DNA of 64,000 bases, taken from contig CM119266.1 in assembly GCA_051294375.1 (NCBI GenBank), positions 9,246,538 through 9,310,537 of the forward strand. The letters are read 5' to 3'. Source of the stretch: Paraspadella gotoi (taxonomy: Eukaryota; Chaetognatha). The notes under the pieces are model-generated. The model was not told the origin of the DNA, did not search any database, and saw only the letters and a list, made by a program, of their open reading frames with translations. Position numbers and translations under genes: made by a program. Below are positions 1 to 10,899 of the stretch, piece after piece. The first letter of the stretch is position 1; every line of letters begins with the position of its first letter.

Positions 1-570
1 GGTCCAGGACGGTGCTGCAATAAGGTGCTGTAATGCGGTGCAGTGCCGCTGAAGCGTCGCGACTTCAGCGGCGCCCCCTCGTTGCGTCGGCGCCGCCACC
101 TTAGCGAGCGACGTAAACAATGATCGTCAAACAAAAACAAAAGAAGAACCAAATTGATTGGATGAGAAGGAGAGAGAAGAGAAGAAAGAGAGAGAGAGAA
201 GGGGAAAGCAGATGAGAGAAAACAAGAGAGAGAGAAGAGAATAATTTCAGATAAGTTTATCCTCTTAGTCGGTCGTCCGCTAAAATTCAATTTAATTTTA
301 TAATTTTAATTTTAATTGTTTTCTTCGATTATTTTTAATTGACAAAAACGTCAAAGGCATTCGGTTTTTTATTGTTCCGATTTCGTAGAACGAGGTGGTT
401 TGGGTGGTGGTTTGGGTGGTGGTTGGTGGTGGTTGCTGCCGTTTTTGCATCAATCCGATTGAAAGTCTCATTGGAGGAGAAAAAAAATGAGGTTTCAACA
501 GGCTGGCAAGAGTTTTTAACCCAAACTGGGAACTTGGATCTTCAACTGAGAGGAAGGGATAGGAATAATA
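1..570. other. non-coding, no gene seen
   Basis: The first 120 bases are GC-rich (GGCGCC-type words) and the rest is AT-rich with a purine tract around 165-245. The only open frames are short and biased (Trp/Gly/Val-rich from a GGT repeat near 395-435). I see no exon with good splice sites. Confidence 0.6.
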
Positions 571-805
571 GATAGAGAAAGAGAGGGATAGAAAGATATA
601 CGGACAGACGGACAGATTAAACTCAAGATAGAGAAAGAGAGAGATAGAAAGATATACGGACAGACGGACAGATTAAACTCAAGATAGAGAAAGAGAGAGA
701 TAGAAAGATATACGGACAGACGGACAGATTAAACTCAAGATAGAGAAAGAGAGGGATAGAAAGATATACGGACAGACGGACAGACGGACAGATTAAACTC
801 AAGAC
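571..805. repeat. 56-bp tandem repeat, four copies
   Basis: The unit begins GATAGAGAAAGAGAG and ends with a doubled CGGACAGA followed by TTAAACTCAA. Copies start at 571, 627, 683 and 739, exactly 56 bp apart, and are nearly identical. The last copy has one extra 8-bp CGGACAGA. Confidence 0.95.
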
Positions 806-873
806 CCTCAGTTTCGCTCTTTCGATTAGAAACGAATTTTCTCCGACAGAAAAAGAAATTCCCCCCGCATTAT

Positions 874-1345
874 CCTCCCATGCCACACTCCCCTGCCTTT
901 CTCCGCCTGCCTTTCTCTCATGCCACTCTCCCCTGCCTTTCTCCCCTGCCTTTCTCTCATGCCACTCTCCCCTGCCTTTCTCCCCTGCCTTTCTTCTTCA
1001 TGCCACTCTCCCCTTGCCCTTTCTCCCATCGCCTTTCTCTCATGCCACTCTTCCCCTGCCTTTCTCCCTGCCTTTCTCTCATGCACTCTCCCCTGCCTTT
1101 CTCCCCTGCCTTCTCTTCATGCCACTCTCCCCTGCTGTCTCTCCCCTGCCTTTCTCTCATGCCACTCTCCCCTGCCCTTTCTCTCCTTTCTCTCATGCAC
1201 TTCTCCATGCCTTTCCCCCTGCCTTCTCCCCTGCACTCTCCCCTTGCCTTTCTCCCCTGGCTTTCTCATTCTGCCACTCTCCCCTGCCTTTTCTCCCATG
1301 CCATTCTTACCCTACCTTTCTCCCATGCCATTCTCCCCCTGCATT
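874..1345. repeat. pyrimidine minisatellite
   Basis: About 12 imperfect copies of a unit built from CATGCCACTCTCCCCTGCC plus TTTCTCCCCTGCC. Copies vary by single-base indels. Because the repeat lacks stops, several overlapping frames stay open on both strands; these are not genes. Confidence 0.9.
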
Positions 1346-2221
1346 CATTCTCTTGACTTTTCTGCTATTCAGACCACTAAGGTCCGCCCAACCCCCCCTA
1401 CCGACTCCAACTCGCCTCTGGGTTGTCCTCCGTAGGACAAAGTACGAAATCTGAGCTGCAGACCGGATTTAGCAGTCGCATTATTCATTCAGTAAACTCG
1501 TCAAAGGCAGGCGACTGTGCAGTGGGGGGGAAGCGCTTGTAGACTTCCGGCGCGCGGTCTTTTGTTTTTATTTCCTTATCTCTCCGGCCGCGCGTCTGTC
1601 GCCCAAGCCTTTGCCTCTTCTTCTTTTTTTTTTATGCGTTTTGTTTCTTTCTACGAGAGAGAGAGAGAAGAGAGAGATGAGAGAGACGAGCAGATTGAGA
1701 GACGAGAGAGGAGAGAGAGCAGAGAGAGAAAGAGAGAGAGATTAAAGTTAATTAATTTATTCACAAACTTAAAAAGCGAGGTTAAAAATAAAGTTTTATT
1801 CTCCTAAATTTTTTTACGATTTTAAAATAGCTTCTGCAAGAACTTATTTATTCGATAATTAGTTAAAATATTGTTTTTTTTTCCTTTTTAAGTTTGTAAA
1901 TAACTAACGGTTTGAATACTGCCTTTTTCATTCACCAGCTGTTTGTTCGCAGGTGCGAATGTATACAATATTTTTCTTCTTTGTAATGGAGTTGTCAAGT
2001 TTCTTTATTACTTTACTCGTTTCTTTTCTTCAAACCAATTCAACTTTTCTTTCTCTGTCTCCCTAATGTTCTTGTTTTAAAATTTCTCTATCTCGATATT
2101 AGAAAAAAAAAAACAACCAAGAAACCTAAGGAACTTACCCAAAGAGTCATCCCGAGACTCCTGTCTTCTAACTTTCCTCTCTCGTGACCTTACTTCACCC
2201 CTCGTCCGATCTCGAACTTAC
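1346..2221. other. non-coding with (GA)n
   Basis: Holds a CT-to-GA transition and an imperfect (GA)n at about 1654-1741, then AT-rich sequence. No supported gene. Confidence 0.6.
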
Positions 2222-2282
2222 CAGCCGCGCCTCCCTCATCGTCAGCTTCACCTTCACGTCAAGAGTCTCACCTCCCTTCTCA
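2222..2282 (-). CDS. candidate internal exon, unknown gene
   Basis: On the minus strand a long T/C tract (about 2293-2330) leads to a CAG acceptor at 2283-2284. The 61-nt exon reads, after one split base, EKGGETLDVKVKLTMREARL, and ends at a consensus donor, CTG|GTAAGT. The segment is balanced in composition and free of simple repeat, unlike its surroundings. It starts in phase 2 and ends in phase 0. I do not recognise the protein, and the phase does not join directly to the last firm kinesin exon, so it may belong to a neighbouring gene, to a far 3' part of the kinesin gene, or be chance. Confidence 0.3.
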
Positions 2283-2663
2283 CTGGATCTTTCACGAAAA
2301 AAAGAAAGAAAAAAGAAGAAAAAAACTTAGCCCAGGAGTCGCTTTTTTTTCACTTTTCCTTTTCTAACAAGGAATTTTCTTACATTTATATCTTCATTAG
2401 TAACTCGTTTAGTAAAGTTTTAATATTTTTTTTTCATATAAATAAATTTTATTTTTTAAATTTTCCTTCTTGTCGACATTCATTTTTTTAAATTTAATCC
2501 CTCATCGCCTCTTTCCTCAATCCTTTCCTTAATCCTTTCCTTATTCCTTTCCTTAGTTTTCTCCTTTTTTTTCAGCATCCCCTTCAATTTTCACTACCGA
2601 AGACGACAGGGAAAAAAAAGAAAAGCCGATATAGCTCGCTTTCCTTAATGACGGCGATGGGGA

Positions 2664-2664
2664 A

Positions 2665-2723
<59 letters not shown>

Positions 2724-2728
2724 CGACG
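2664..2728. repeat. (GAC)n microsatellite
   Basis: About 21 GAC/GAA triplets. Similar (GAC)n tracts recur at 26104-26139 and 38451-38483. Confidence 0.95.
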
Positions 2729-3007
2729 CCAAGACGAAATGTAAGTAAACTAGAAAAAGAAAAGAAATAAATAGCGAAGAAAAATTATATTAAAATGAAA
2801 AGAACGAAAAGATGATAACGAAGGGAGAAAATGAGATAAATAATAATTACTAATTACCTAATACTTAATACTTAATATTACTAATAATAGAAAATGAGTA
2901 AAAAAGAGAAAACCGGTGGAGGAAGAGAAAAGAAGAGGTGAACCCATGGGGGGCGCTGCCGAAAGAGTAACAAGATAACGTCTATGACGTCATTTCCCAG
3001 AAATGTG

Positions 3008-3031
3008 GAGAGAGAGAGAGAGAGAGAGAGA
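3008..3031. repeat. (AG)n microsatellite
   Basis: Twelve AG units, shortly before the first N gap. Confidence 0.95.
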
Positions 3032-3150
3032 AAGACCGGGTTTTTTCCTTAAATAATTCAATAAGATCTATTATCCTCGAGGCTTCTTTCCCTCCATTTT
3101 ATGGGAGCAAACGTTTTCGTCGATAAAATCAAATTGATTAAAAAAAAAAA

Positions 3151-3175
3151 NNNNNNNNNNNNNNNNNNNNNNNNN
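3151..3175. other. assembly gap, 25 N
   Basis: Exactly 25 N between two A-runs. Identical 25-N gaps occur at 3947-3971, 34620-34644 and 58986-59010; a fixed size suggests a placeholder left by gap-filling software. Confidence 0.95.
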
Positions 3176-3596
3176 AAAAAGACGATTTTTTTTCTCTATG
3201 GAATTTTTTCTTTTTTTCTTTTATGGTAGGTTAGAAGTTAATTTGATTCATCCGCCGATGAAATTAATTTTCCTCTTTTATTTATTTATTTTTTTTTGTC
3301 GCCCCGTAATTTTGCGGGGCACATATTTTTTTAAAGTTTTCAATGCTTGCGTTGGAGAATTGAGAATGAGGAGAGAGAGAGAGAGAGAGATGAGACGAGA
3401 TGAAAGACGGAGAGAGTCGAGATGAGAGAGCATGAGAGTGAGATGATGATAGGGAGAGAAGCAGAGTTTAAATTTAATAAAAGTAGACAGATAGTGCACT
3501 GAGAATAATGCAGCGACGGGAAAAAGTAAGAAAGAAAGACTAGATAAAATATTAACCAATGAAAGAAGAAAAAGAACAAACAACCAAACAAAAGGC

Positions 3597-3757
3597 TAAA
3601 CCAGAACATGCGCACTCTCAAGAACACTGTCTATCACACTATCTCTCTCTTTTCTTTTAAGAAAGAAAGAAAGAAAGAAAGAAAGAAAAAGAAACAAAAC
3701 AAACAAACAAAAAGGTAAACAAGAACATGCGCACTTCTCAAGAACCTGTCATCACAC
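3597..3757. repeat. direct duplication around (GAAA)n
   Basis: A ~42-base segment containing AGAACATGCGCACT, then AAGAAC..TGT..ATCACACT, appears at 3597-3639 and again at 3717-3757, on either side of a (GAAA)n at about 3658-3690. The second copy differs by small indels, like the other near-gap duplications in this window. Confidence 0.8.
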
Positions 3758-3946
3758 TGTGGAGGCTGCACAGTGCATAATAAAACTGCATATATTGCAC
3801 AGTGAAGCGTCGCGCGAGGCATCATATTCGTATCGACTTTTTGATTAACCGGCTTTTTTGCTCACGAGAAAAAAAAATAATTTTTTGCTTAAGTTTTGAA
3901 GAGAAAAAAATTAAATTTCCGGCGGAAGACGAAATCGGAAACAGAT

Positions 3947-3971
3947 NNNNNNNNNNNNNNNNNNNNNNNNN
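3947..3971. other. assembly gap, 25 N
   Basis: Second 25-N placeholder. The sequence 3176-3946 is an island between two gaps. Confidence 0.95.
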
Positions 3972-4559
3972 AGGTGCCCTTAGACGCTTTCCCGGTATGT
4001 ATCCCTAAATCAGAAAACATACAATTCTTACATGGTTAGTCTTATCCACCCTATGTGGTAAAGTAAATCATATATAGGTAACTTTGTCACGCCACCTGTT
4101 TTTACTTGCGTCCGTCAAAAATTATCCATTCCCAACCTGTTCGTTCAGTCCTTCTTTTAGATATCTATCTGATTTTTCATTAATAGGGATTTTCTAACAG
4201 ATGATGTGTGATATCTATTAGAAAACTAGGACAGATAGGTATCTAACCCTTGTGTTGTATAGATGTTCCCTCTATTTTCCAGAGACAACACTGCTTCCCT
4301 TTCCAAATTGATATATTAGATAAATATGTTTGGTGTCTGGGTCTGTCGAGTCCTTGTTAGGGTGTTTTTGGTGGTTGGTTTAAACCATTTTAGAAAGAAA
4401 GCCATATATATATTCTGAATGTAATAATAAGGATTAATTACTAAATCCTTCATAAATATAAAATCAGGTGAAAATAGTGAAACCAAGTAATTGGTGCAAT
4501 ATTTTCATAATAATAATAAATTAAATAATATAAATAATATGAGAATTACTGGCCTCGTT

Positions 4560-4590
4560 AACCACCTCGAGACACACACACACACACAGT
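4560..4590. repeat. (AC)n microsatellite
   Basis: Short ACACAC run after CTCGAG; flanked by AT-rich DNA that shows no gene from 3972 to about 4650. Confidence 0.85.
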
Positions 4591-4650
4591 CTCAGCTTCA
4601 GAATACTCACCAAAAGCTACACCTCTTCTCGATTAGCGAGCAGCAATCGT

Positions 4651-5682
4651 ATGAATGCCACTTTGAAGTTCTCCCACGATAGTGCGAAGTTAGGCCTCTC
4701 CTCCAGTAAGGGACTTTTCACAGATAATATTGTCGTAAAAAATTCCATCAACCGGCGTCGACGGAAGACGAGAATCCTGCTTGGCTTATGGGCGTGGAAT
4801 CACAGACGAAGGCCCCAATACAACTCTTTCAATAACTCTGTTGCGGGGTCGAAGAAGCCGTCTTTTCCAAGCGCATTCTTCGTCAACATCGGTTGAGGAA
4901 GCCTGTCTACGAGTGGTTCAGGAAAGAATAGGAAGATTAGCACTGTTCGGCGAATCGATAGAAAGTCGTGGTCCGACCTGCTGTTTATACTGACTATAAG
5001 TTCTCGGGCTTCAAGAAGAGAAGATCTACCCAAATGTAAAACTTTCCAGATTTGCTCGGCTCTAACATGAAATAAAAACAATGACATTGACTATCGAATT
5101 TTAGATAATAATTTCATTTTACAGACAAGTCAAACCTTTACGAACAGGATTTCTTTTTGAGACTTCCACAGAACATGGGTGACGCATCTATTCGTGAGTA
5201 CATAGTTTATCTTCCGAAAATTTTTTTTTGCAGAACAGGTGACTGTAGGAGAATTTTATCGAGGTGGCATCCGCGAGAAAGGGGTTTCCATCCCGGAAGA
5301 TTTTGAGAAATCGTCTCCGAGACACTAAATAATCAATTTCAAGAAGTTAAAGGAAGATATAAATTGATAAAAATTGTCTCGTCATACTTTCAAACTGTCG
5401 TAAAGAACGTTGATACAGCTCGCCCCGATTTTTTGAGTGGCCTCGTACTATCTCCGTTTTTGTCCTCCGCTCGGTGAGAAATGTCGCTCTGATATTCTTC
5501 GAGATCTTCCAGAACTGTCCGATCAAGTTAAGGATAGCTATGTCTTTTCATCCAAAACTGCTCATACTGAATCAGAGTATTCGGCAAGTTTTTTAATTAA
5601 ATCAGGACCGCTGTTTTGTAATCGATGTGCCACCGACATGAGGAGTCACGATGTCTTGGAATCACGTCACAGAGAAGAGTAG
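4651..5682 (+). pseudogene. degenerate ORF cluster, unknown
   Basis: Three short plus-strand frames (4651-4896, 4781-4993, 5437-5682) in balanced-composition DNA look more protein-like than the flanking repeats. The last holds CNRCATDMRSH, a possible Cys pair. They are in different frames, with stops between, so no intact product is encoded. A decayed transposable element, or coding sequence broken by raw-read indels, are both possible. I do not recognise a family. Confidence 0.25.
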
Positions 5683-5690
5683 GTATATAG

Positions 5691-6149
5691 CGCAACAACA
5701 GTGTCGGATTAACGCCCAAAAATGCGATCAACGACGAGGCGGTTTCGGCCGTTGTCGAGGCACACCTTGAACTCGCTCAATTAGAGGACCGACTGTGGAC
5801 TGCCGTCGCAACGAGACTGAGGGTTCTTGGATACTTAGAGGCTTGTGGTATTGGAAAAAGACGTAGACAGGCTCGGAGAGACCTCGAGGTGAAAGACTCT
5901 TCCACTCATTTCTCCCAAAAGAATTTTAGCCGTTCGAAAGACCGTGTCGAAAAAGTTTTCGCAGCGAGTCCAATCGAGCTTCTTTCTCTATCATCACGGC
6001 CGCCGAGATTACCCGCTCAAGCATTGAAGGATCTTCCACGCGCAAGTCGCCAAAGCTCCTTAGATCCGTCGACAGAGCGGCGTTTGCTGAGTGCTTTCAG
6101 GACGAAGGGAGCGGGATCGTTGCATGATTCCACATCGAAATCAACATAG
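5691..6149 (+). CDS. open frame, unknown, possible TE remnant
   Basis: An open frame of about 153 codons without simple-sequence bias. It is rich in Arg, Leu, Ser and Glu. It contains an amphipathic helical stretch (ELAQLEDRLWTAVATRLRVL) near codons 24-43, followed by a basic patch GKRRRQARRD. No ATG lies near its upstream stop at 5688, so it could be an exon or a fragment frame-shifted from the cluster just upstream. I see no catalytic motif. No function is assigned. Confidence 0.3.
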   Translation, partial: RNNSVGLTPKNAINDEAVSAVVEAHLELAQLEDRLWTAVATRLRVLGYLEACGIGKRRRQARRDLEVKDSSTHFSQKNFSRSKDRVEKVFAASPIELLSLSSRPPRLPAQALKDLPRASRQSSLDPSTERRLLSAFRTKGAGSLHDSTSKST

Positions 6150-6306
6150 TGCGACTGCATTAATTTTGAAGTTGACGAGCGGGCTTGCAAAGACGACGAA
6201 TCTCGTATCTTCGACGTTGACAATTCGACGAACGAGTTTTTAGAAAGTATTTGTATCGCGTCCTGCTTGAGAACAAGGTCCTTGAATAGTAATTAAATCT
6301 TAATAA

Positions 6307-6795
6307 TTAAAACAACACGAATATGAAAAACAAAAATATTTCAAAAGAACCTGCAGCGGCAGTGATTCTCATCTCATCCTCGCTGGGATCGGTCGTGCCG
6401 TACGAGTCCTCGTTTCTTCTGAGCCTAAGTTTCGAGTCCTCCCCATGAGACATGTCTTCCCTCCGAGGTCTCTCTGCGTCTTCGAACTGTTGCCACTGAA
6501 AGTACATCTCTCTGGTGACTCTCCGCCCCCAAAATTGAGTCGTTTTGCTTCGTCCTTCCAACCTTTGTTTCGCGGAACCGCTGGGTCTTTCCTCCGGTAC
6601 GGCGTGCCATCTCGTCCGCCTCCTGAACGGTTGCCTCCGCCGGCCCCCCACTTCAGAGTCTGACGCGAACGCCCCGATCTGCCCCAAGGATTGAGCCTGT
6701 CGGAGTGTCGTTTCGAAATCCAAGGAAACTCTTATCGTCCTGACTCCTCGTCGTCCATGGGACCGCCGCCCTTCATCTGGGGTCAGGTCGCCTTC
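6307..6795 (-). CDS. charged open frame, unknown, possible TE remnant
   Basis: A minus-strand frame of about 162 codons, open from the stop at 6796-6798. It is strongly basic, with a stretch VTREMYFQWQQFEDAERPRR in the middle and many RR and ED pairs after it. Such charged segments are seen in gag-like or transposon accessory proteins, but I cannot name a family. The frame upstream (to about 6870) continues in another register, which suggests an indel. The plus strand across 6891-7283 is also open for 130 codons; only one can be real, if either. Confidence 0.3.
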   Translation of the reverse strand, partial: EGDLTPDEGRRSHGRRGVRTIRVSLDFETTLRQAQSLGQIGAFASDSEVGGRRRQPFRRRTRWHAVPEERPSGSAKQRLEGRSKTTQFWGRRVTREMYFQWQQFEDAERPRREDMSHGEDSKLRLRRNEDSYGTTDPSEDEMRITAAAGSFEIFLFFIFVLF

Positions 6796-7283
6796 TTATT
6801 CCGCACTGGTCGTCGAACACCTCGGTCGTCTGCGTGGGTGGAGGAACCCTTTTCAAGGAGACTATGATCAGATTTGTCTGAACATGTACCATGTGGGCGA
6901 TCGTGGTGCCGATCTTCGGGTTACCGACCGCTAAATCTTTCGTAAGCGGACTGTCCTCTTTTTGTCATGCTGCGTCCACCGCGATCCGAAACGATGAAGC
7001 GATCCCCCTCATCTCTCTCGATCCTCGACGCCCCCAAACGTTGTTGCTCTACGATCAAGTCTGTCGGCATTTCCGGTTGCGCTCCGCCCACTCCATCGTT
7101 TCATGTCGTGGATCATCGCTGTCGTCATACTCGCGTGGTCCTCAAAGTTTTAGCGGACGTCTGGGCCATCTCCGCCTAAATACCTTCTATCGTATCGCGA
7201 GGACGCATAATCTAAATAAAGCGGGGACAATTATCTCCACTTTTCAAATTATAGACGTTAAACCTATGAACATAAGTTTATAA

Positions 7284-7904
7284 TTTATTAAAAAAAGAAA
7301 AAAAAAAACTAATTCGAACAACTTAAATAGCTTCAGCAACATAAATGAGTTCAAAAATAGCAAAATTCCAACTAACAATGAATATGATATTGAAAAAATG
7401 ACTCCTATCGGGATTCAATAAATTTGGGGTGACGATACGCCTTCCATTTTATTTTTTACTTTCTTAAAAAATAAATAATTTAAAAAAAATCAAGTATCAA
7501 GTATGCATGATTAAGGCGTCATAGTACTTCCCATTCATTGGTTTCTTAATTTAACTTTATTATCTCCGTATTATATCCTATCGGCTAAGAGTTTTGAACC
7601 ACGAAGAAAAGAAAACATCATACGAATTAATAAGTTCGTAAATGTCAAATTTAAATTATTCAGAGAGTGCAATGGCGGATATAAAAGCAGATCCACGCAA
7701 CGAGAAAACGGCGAAGGAGGTAAGGGAATTCCCTCTTTGACCATTTTTCGAACGCCCCTAACGTATCTTCGCTTGTCGTCGACATTCTGAAAATTGTTTG
7801 AGTAACATAGAGAGGAACGGCGTGATGCACGGAAGCTGGCGAAGTCCACTATTCCCTCATGGATGGGCCCGTCCAAATGACACGCCTTAAGAACCCGCTA
7901 GATT
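7284..7904. other. AT-rich, no gene seen
   Basis: Mixed AT-rich DNA with a minus-strand frame at 7571-7876 of ordinary composition but without recognisable motif or splice signals. Confidence 0.5.
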
Positions 7905-8275
7905 TGGGGGTGGGGCGGTTGTGGGCGGTGGTGTGAGTGGGGTTGTTGGGTGGCTGTGGAGTGGGGGGGTGTGGATGCTGTGGTCTGTTGGGGTGTGGGG
8001 TGTGGGAGGTATGCGGGAGGGTGGGGGGGTGTGCTTGGTGGGGTGGGGGGGGTATGTTGTGTGGGGTTTGCGTTGGGGGGTGCTGGGTGGTGATTGTGGG
8101 ATGGGGAGTTGTTGGTTTGGTGGGATGTGGGGGGTGTGGGGTGGGGCGGGTGGGGGGGGGTTGAGGTGTGGCGGGTTGGGTGGGGTGGGGGCCGTGTGGG
8201 GTGGGTGGGGGGTGTGGGGGGGGGTGTGGGCTGGGTGGGGGTGTGGGTTGGGGGGGTGGGTATTGTTCTGGTGTG
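7905..8275 (+). repeat. G/T-only tract
   Basis: About 370 bases composed almost entirely of G and T on the plus strand, with many GGGG runs and TGTGGGG words but no fixed repeat unit. It creates spurious Gly/Val/Trp-rich frames on the plus strand and Pro/Thr/His-rich frames on the minus strand. Possible G-quadruplex former, or low-quality read sequence. Confidence 0.85.
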
Positions 8276-8579
8276 TTCTCGTTCTTGTGTTGGGGCTCGT
8301 GGTGATGGTCGTTCGCTTGTTTGTTGTTCTCTCATTGTTTCTGGTTTCTTCCTTTGTTCAGGATTTCTCGTTCATCTCTCCCGTTCTCGTTCTCCGGGGT
8401 CGTTGTGCTCTCGTCTTTATCGCTCACAGGATTTTATACTGGGCGGTCTTTCGTAACCATATAAAGACTTCAGTTTCAAATTTAGAAAAAAGTGAAGAAT
8501 TTTCGCTCGTTCGCGATTCGAAAATAACGGACGTAGTTGACGACGACGAACCGACGAAAGACGACGATTAATTAATAAC

Positions 8580-9045
8580 GAAGATGATCAAATGAGTAGA
8601 TAACTAAGATTTTTGGGTCCATATAAGTTGCCCAAATTCTGACATTCAAATAATCGTCGTTCACGTAGGGAAATCATAAATAGTTTAAGGTCGAATTTGA
8701 AAACAAACAAACAAAAACCGGAGAAGAGAAAATTTTCGAAGAAAAGTTATTATTAATTCATGACGAAGTAAAAAAGTGTTCAAACTTTTTTTGATTTAGA
8801 ATTATATACTTAGAAAGATTATATGCCAGAAAGAATTGCGTTTAAAACGAATATTGTTGTATAACTAAAAAGGCAGAGAATATCACGTCAGTTTTAAAAG
8901 ATGTTTGAATCGATGATAAACCTAATGGATCGAACATAAGTAAAAAAAAATTATGATTCGTCCGGTATATACTTAGAAACTTTGAAATGAATTTTGTTTC
9001 TCCAAACGGATGGCAGTAACAAGGTCAGCCGTCTAAAAGTTCCTC
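8580..9045. other. AT-rich, no gene seen
   Basis: Ordinary AT-rich DNA; nothing recognised. Confidence 0.5.
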
Positions 9046-9500
9046 CCCCCATCTCTCTCTCTCGGCTGTCACTCGTCTCAATTTTTGGTTCTTCCGGTTT
9101 ATTCTAGTATCTGTGTTCGTCGTAACGTTCATCTCTTAGCTCTCTCTCCCTCTCTCACTTAGTGGTTTCGGTTCTTCATCTCTCTGGTCTCATCGTCTCT
9201 AGTACTCTGTCTCTTCTCTCTCTCTCTCTCTTCGTCCTCCCGTCCTCTCTCCTCTCTCATTCTCAAAATAATTCGCGCAAGGAACGAGAAAAGGCGGTGA
9301 TGTAAGTAAGTCGTCCTGTTTTACATTTCTCGCTTTTTGAAGTAAAAGTATTCCTGTTACTTTCTCTCTTCTCTCGTGGTGCTTCTCTCTCTCTCTCTTC
9401 TCATCTCTCTCTCTCTCTCTTTCTGTGCTATATGTTCCTAATCTTGTGTTCTTCTCTCTCGTTCTCTCGTCTCTCTCATTTATCTCTCTCTCTTGCTCCT
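9046..9500. repeat. CT-rich interrupted microsatellite
   Basis: Several (CT)n blocks (about 9050-9065, 9135-9160, 9215-9265, 9365-9430, 9470-9495) separated by short unique words. The strand switches to GA-rich around 9570-9650. Confidence 0.8.
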
Positions 9501-9649
9501 ATATTTCACAAATCATGTGTTTTTTAGAACTACTAAAGGAGAAACAAATAATCACAAAAGAAAAAGAAACAGAGAGAGATAGAGAGAGATGAGTAGAGAG
9601 AAGAAGTAGAAACCATACGCAAACCTAGTGGAGAGAGAGAGAGAAAGAT

Positions 9650-10040
9650 GGTAAGCTACTACACACAGAGCGAAAAAGATTAATCATGGTTGGTATCTCA
9701 ATACAATTAAAACTAAATATACAAGTGAAAAAATGATCCTCGTAAAAATACAAATAATTTTGCTCCTGATTATCGTGAAAAAAAAAGAATTTATTAGAAA
9801 ATTATATGCAAAAATCTTCGGAAATTTAATTTAACTTTTTTTTTTCAAAATAAAAACATTTTCGTTCGTCCTTTTTTTGACTAATTAAATGAAGAAAATG
9901 AGAAAGAACATTTCTTCATTCATCTTCTTTTTTCATACGTCGTCGGCGTCGTATTCATCATCATCCACAGTCATTGTCATCGTCAATTGTCGTGAGTTCA
10001 TAAGTCCGGTCAATCGTCGATCATCAATAATATGGTAATT
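9650..10040. other. AT-rich, no gene seen
   Basis: AT-rich; a short run of TCGTCGGCGTCGTATTCATC-type triplets near 9937-9960. No gene. Confidence 0.5.
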
Positions 10041-10210
10041 TTTAGTGTTTGTAAGTGTTTTAGGTTTTGTGTTAGTTTTGTCGGTGTGTTTGGTGTTTTT
10101 GTGTGTTTTTGTTGGTTTGGTTGGTATTGTTTGTTGTTTTTGTGTGTTTAGTGTGTGGTTTATTTTTAATTTTCTTAAGTGTGTAGTTTTTTTTGCTTTG
10201 TTCAAAAAAT
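10040..10210 (+). repeat. G/T-rich tract
   Basis: Random-order GTTTTGTGTT words with very little A or C on the plus strand; same type as the tract at 7905-8275 but T-rich. A second short piece is at 10370-10420. Confidence 0.75.
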
Positions 10211-10514
10211 ACTGTCGGTTCAGTCCCTTCCTTCTTTGTTTTCAATCGAAAACACGTGATTTTTTCGTTTGAATTTTTTTTGGCGGCAAAAAAAAAAAAT
10301 AAACCTCTATTCGTATCGATCGATTGATTGATTGATTTCAAATCCCAAAGATTCCTTTTTTCGCGGATTGACGTGTTGTGTGTTGTTGGTTTTGTTGTGT
10401 TTGTGGTTTTTGTTTTGAACTTCGCCGGCGGAAGGGAAAAAAACTTGGTCAAATGTCGAGATCGGGCGCAATTTTGGCTCTTTGTTTCTTTCGATACCTG
10501 GCTTACTGATTGGT

Positions 10515-10625
10515 CGAGGAGAGAGAGGGAGATGATGAGAAGAGATGAGAGAGAGTAAGAGAGAGAGATAGAGAGCAGAGAGGTAGAGAGAGAGGAGAGA
10601 GAGAGAGAGAGTAGAGAAAGAGTTC
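10515..10625. repeat. (GA)n-rich tract
   Basis: Interrupted GAGAGA repeat; followed to about 10900 by CGA/GACG-rich DNA with no supported exon. Confidence 0.8.
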
Positions 10626-10899
10626 GCGTGTCCGCTGGGTTTCGGGAATCTGTTGGAAATTTCAAACAGTCCTGGTCCCGTGTTCTGCTAGACGTGACGC
10701 GTCCGTTGGAGAACGACGGATGAGTGTAACGAGGTTGACGACGACGGTGATCGACTGGATTTGTAACGTACCGACGTGAAGAACGACATAGCGTGATGTG
10801 TACGAGCTAATGGGTAAGCGCAGTTCAAAGTTGTCGGTACTGTGTAGACGAGACGACGACGACTGACGTTACGTGAGATACGAAGGTTATATTGACTCG

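Noticed and set aside
880-1454. Overlapping 146-171 codon plus-strand frames rich in Pro, Leu, Ser and Cys
   Set aside because: They arise from a stop-free pyrimidine minisatellite; all frames are open and share the same low-complexity residues.
7921-8571. 216-codon Gly/Val/Trp-rich frame and its antisense Pro/Thr/His-rich frame
   Set aside because: Produced by the G/T-only tract; no domain and no complexity.
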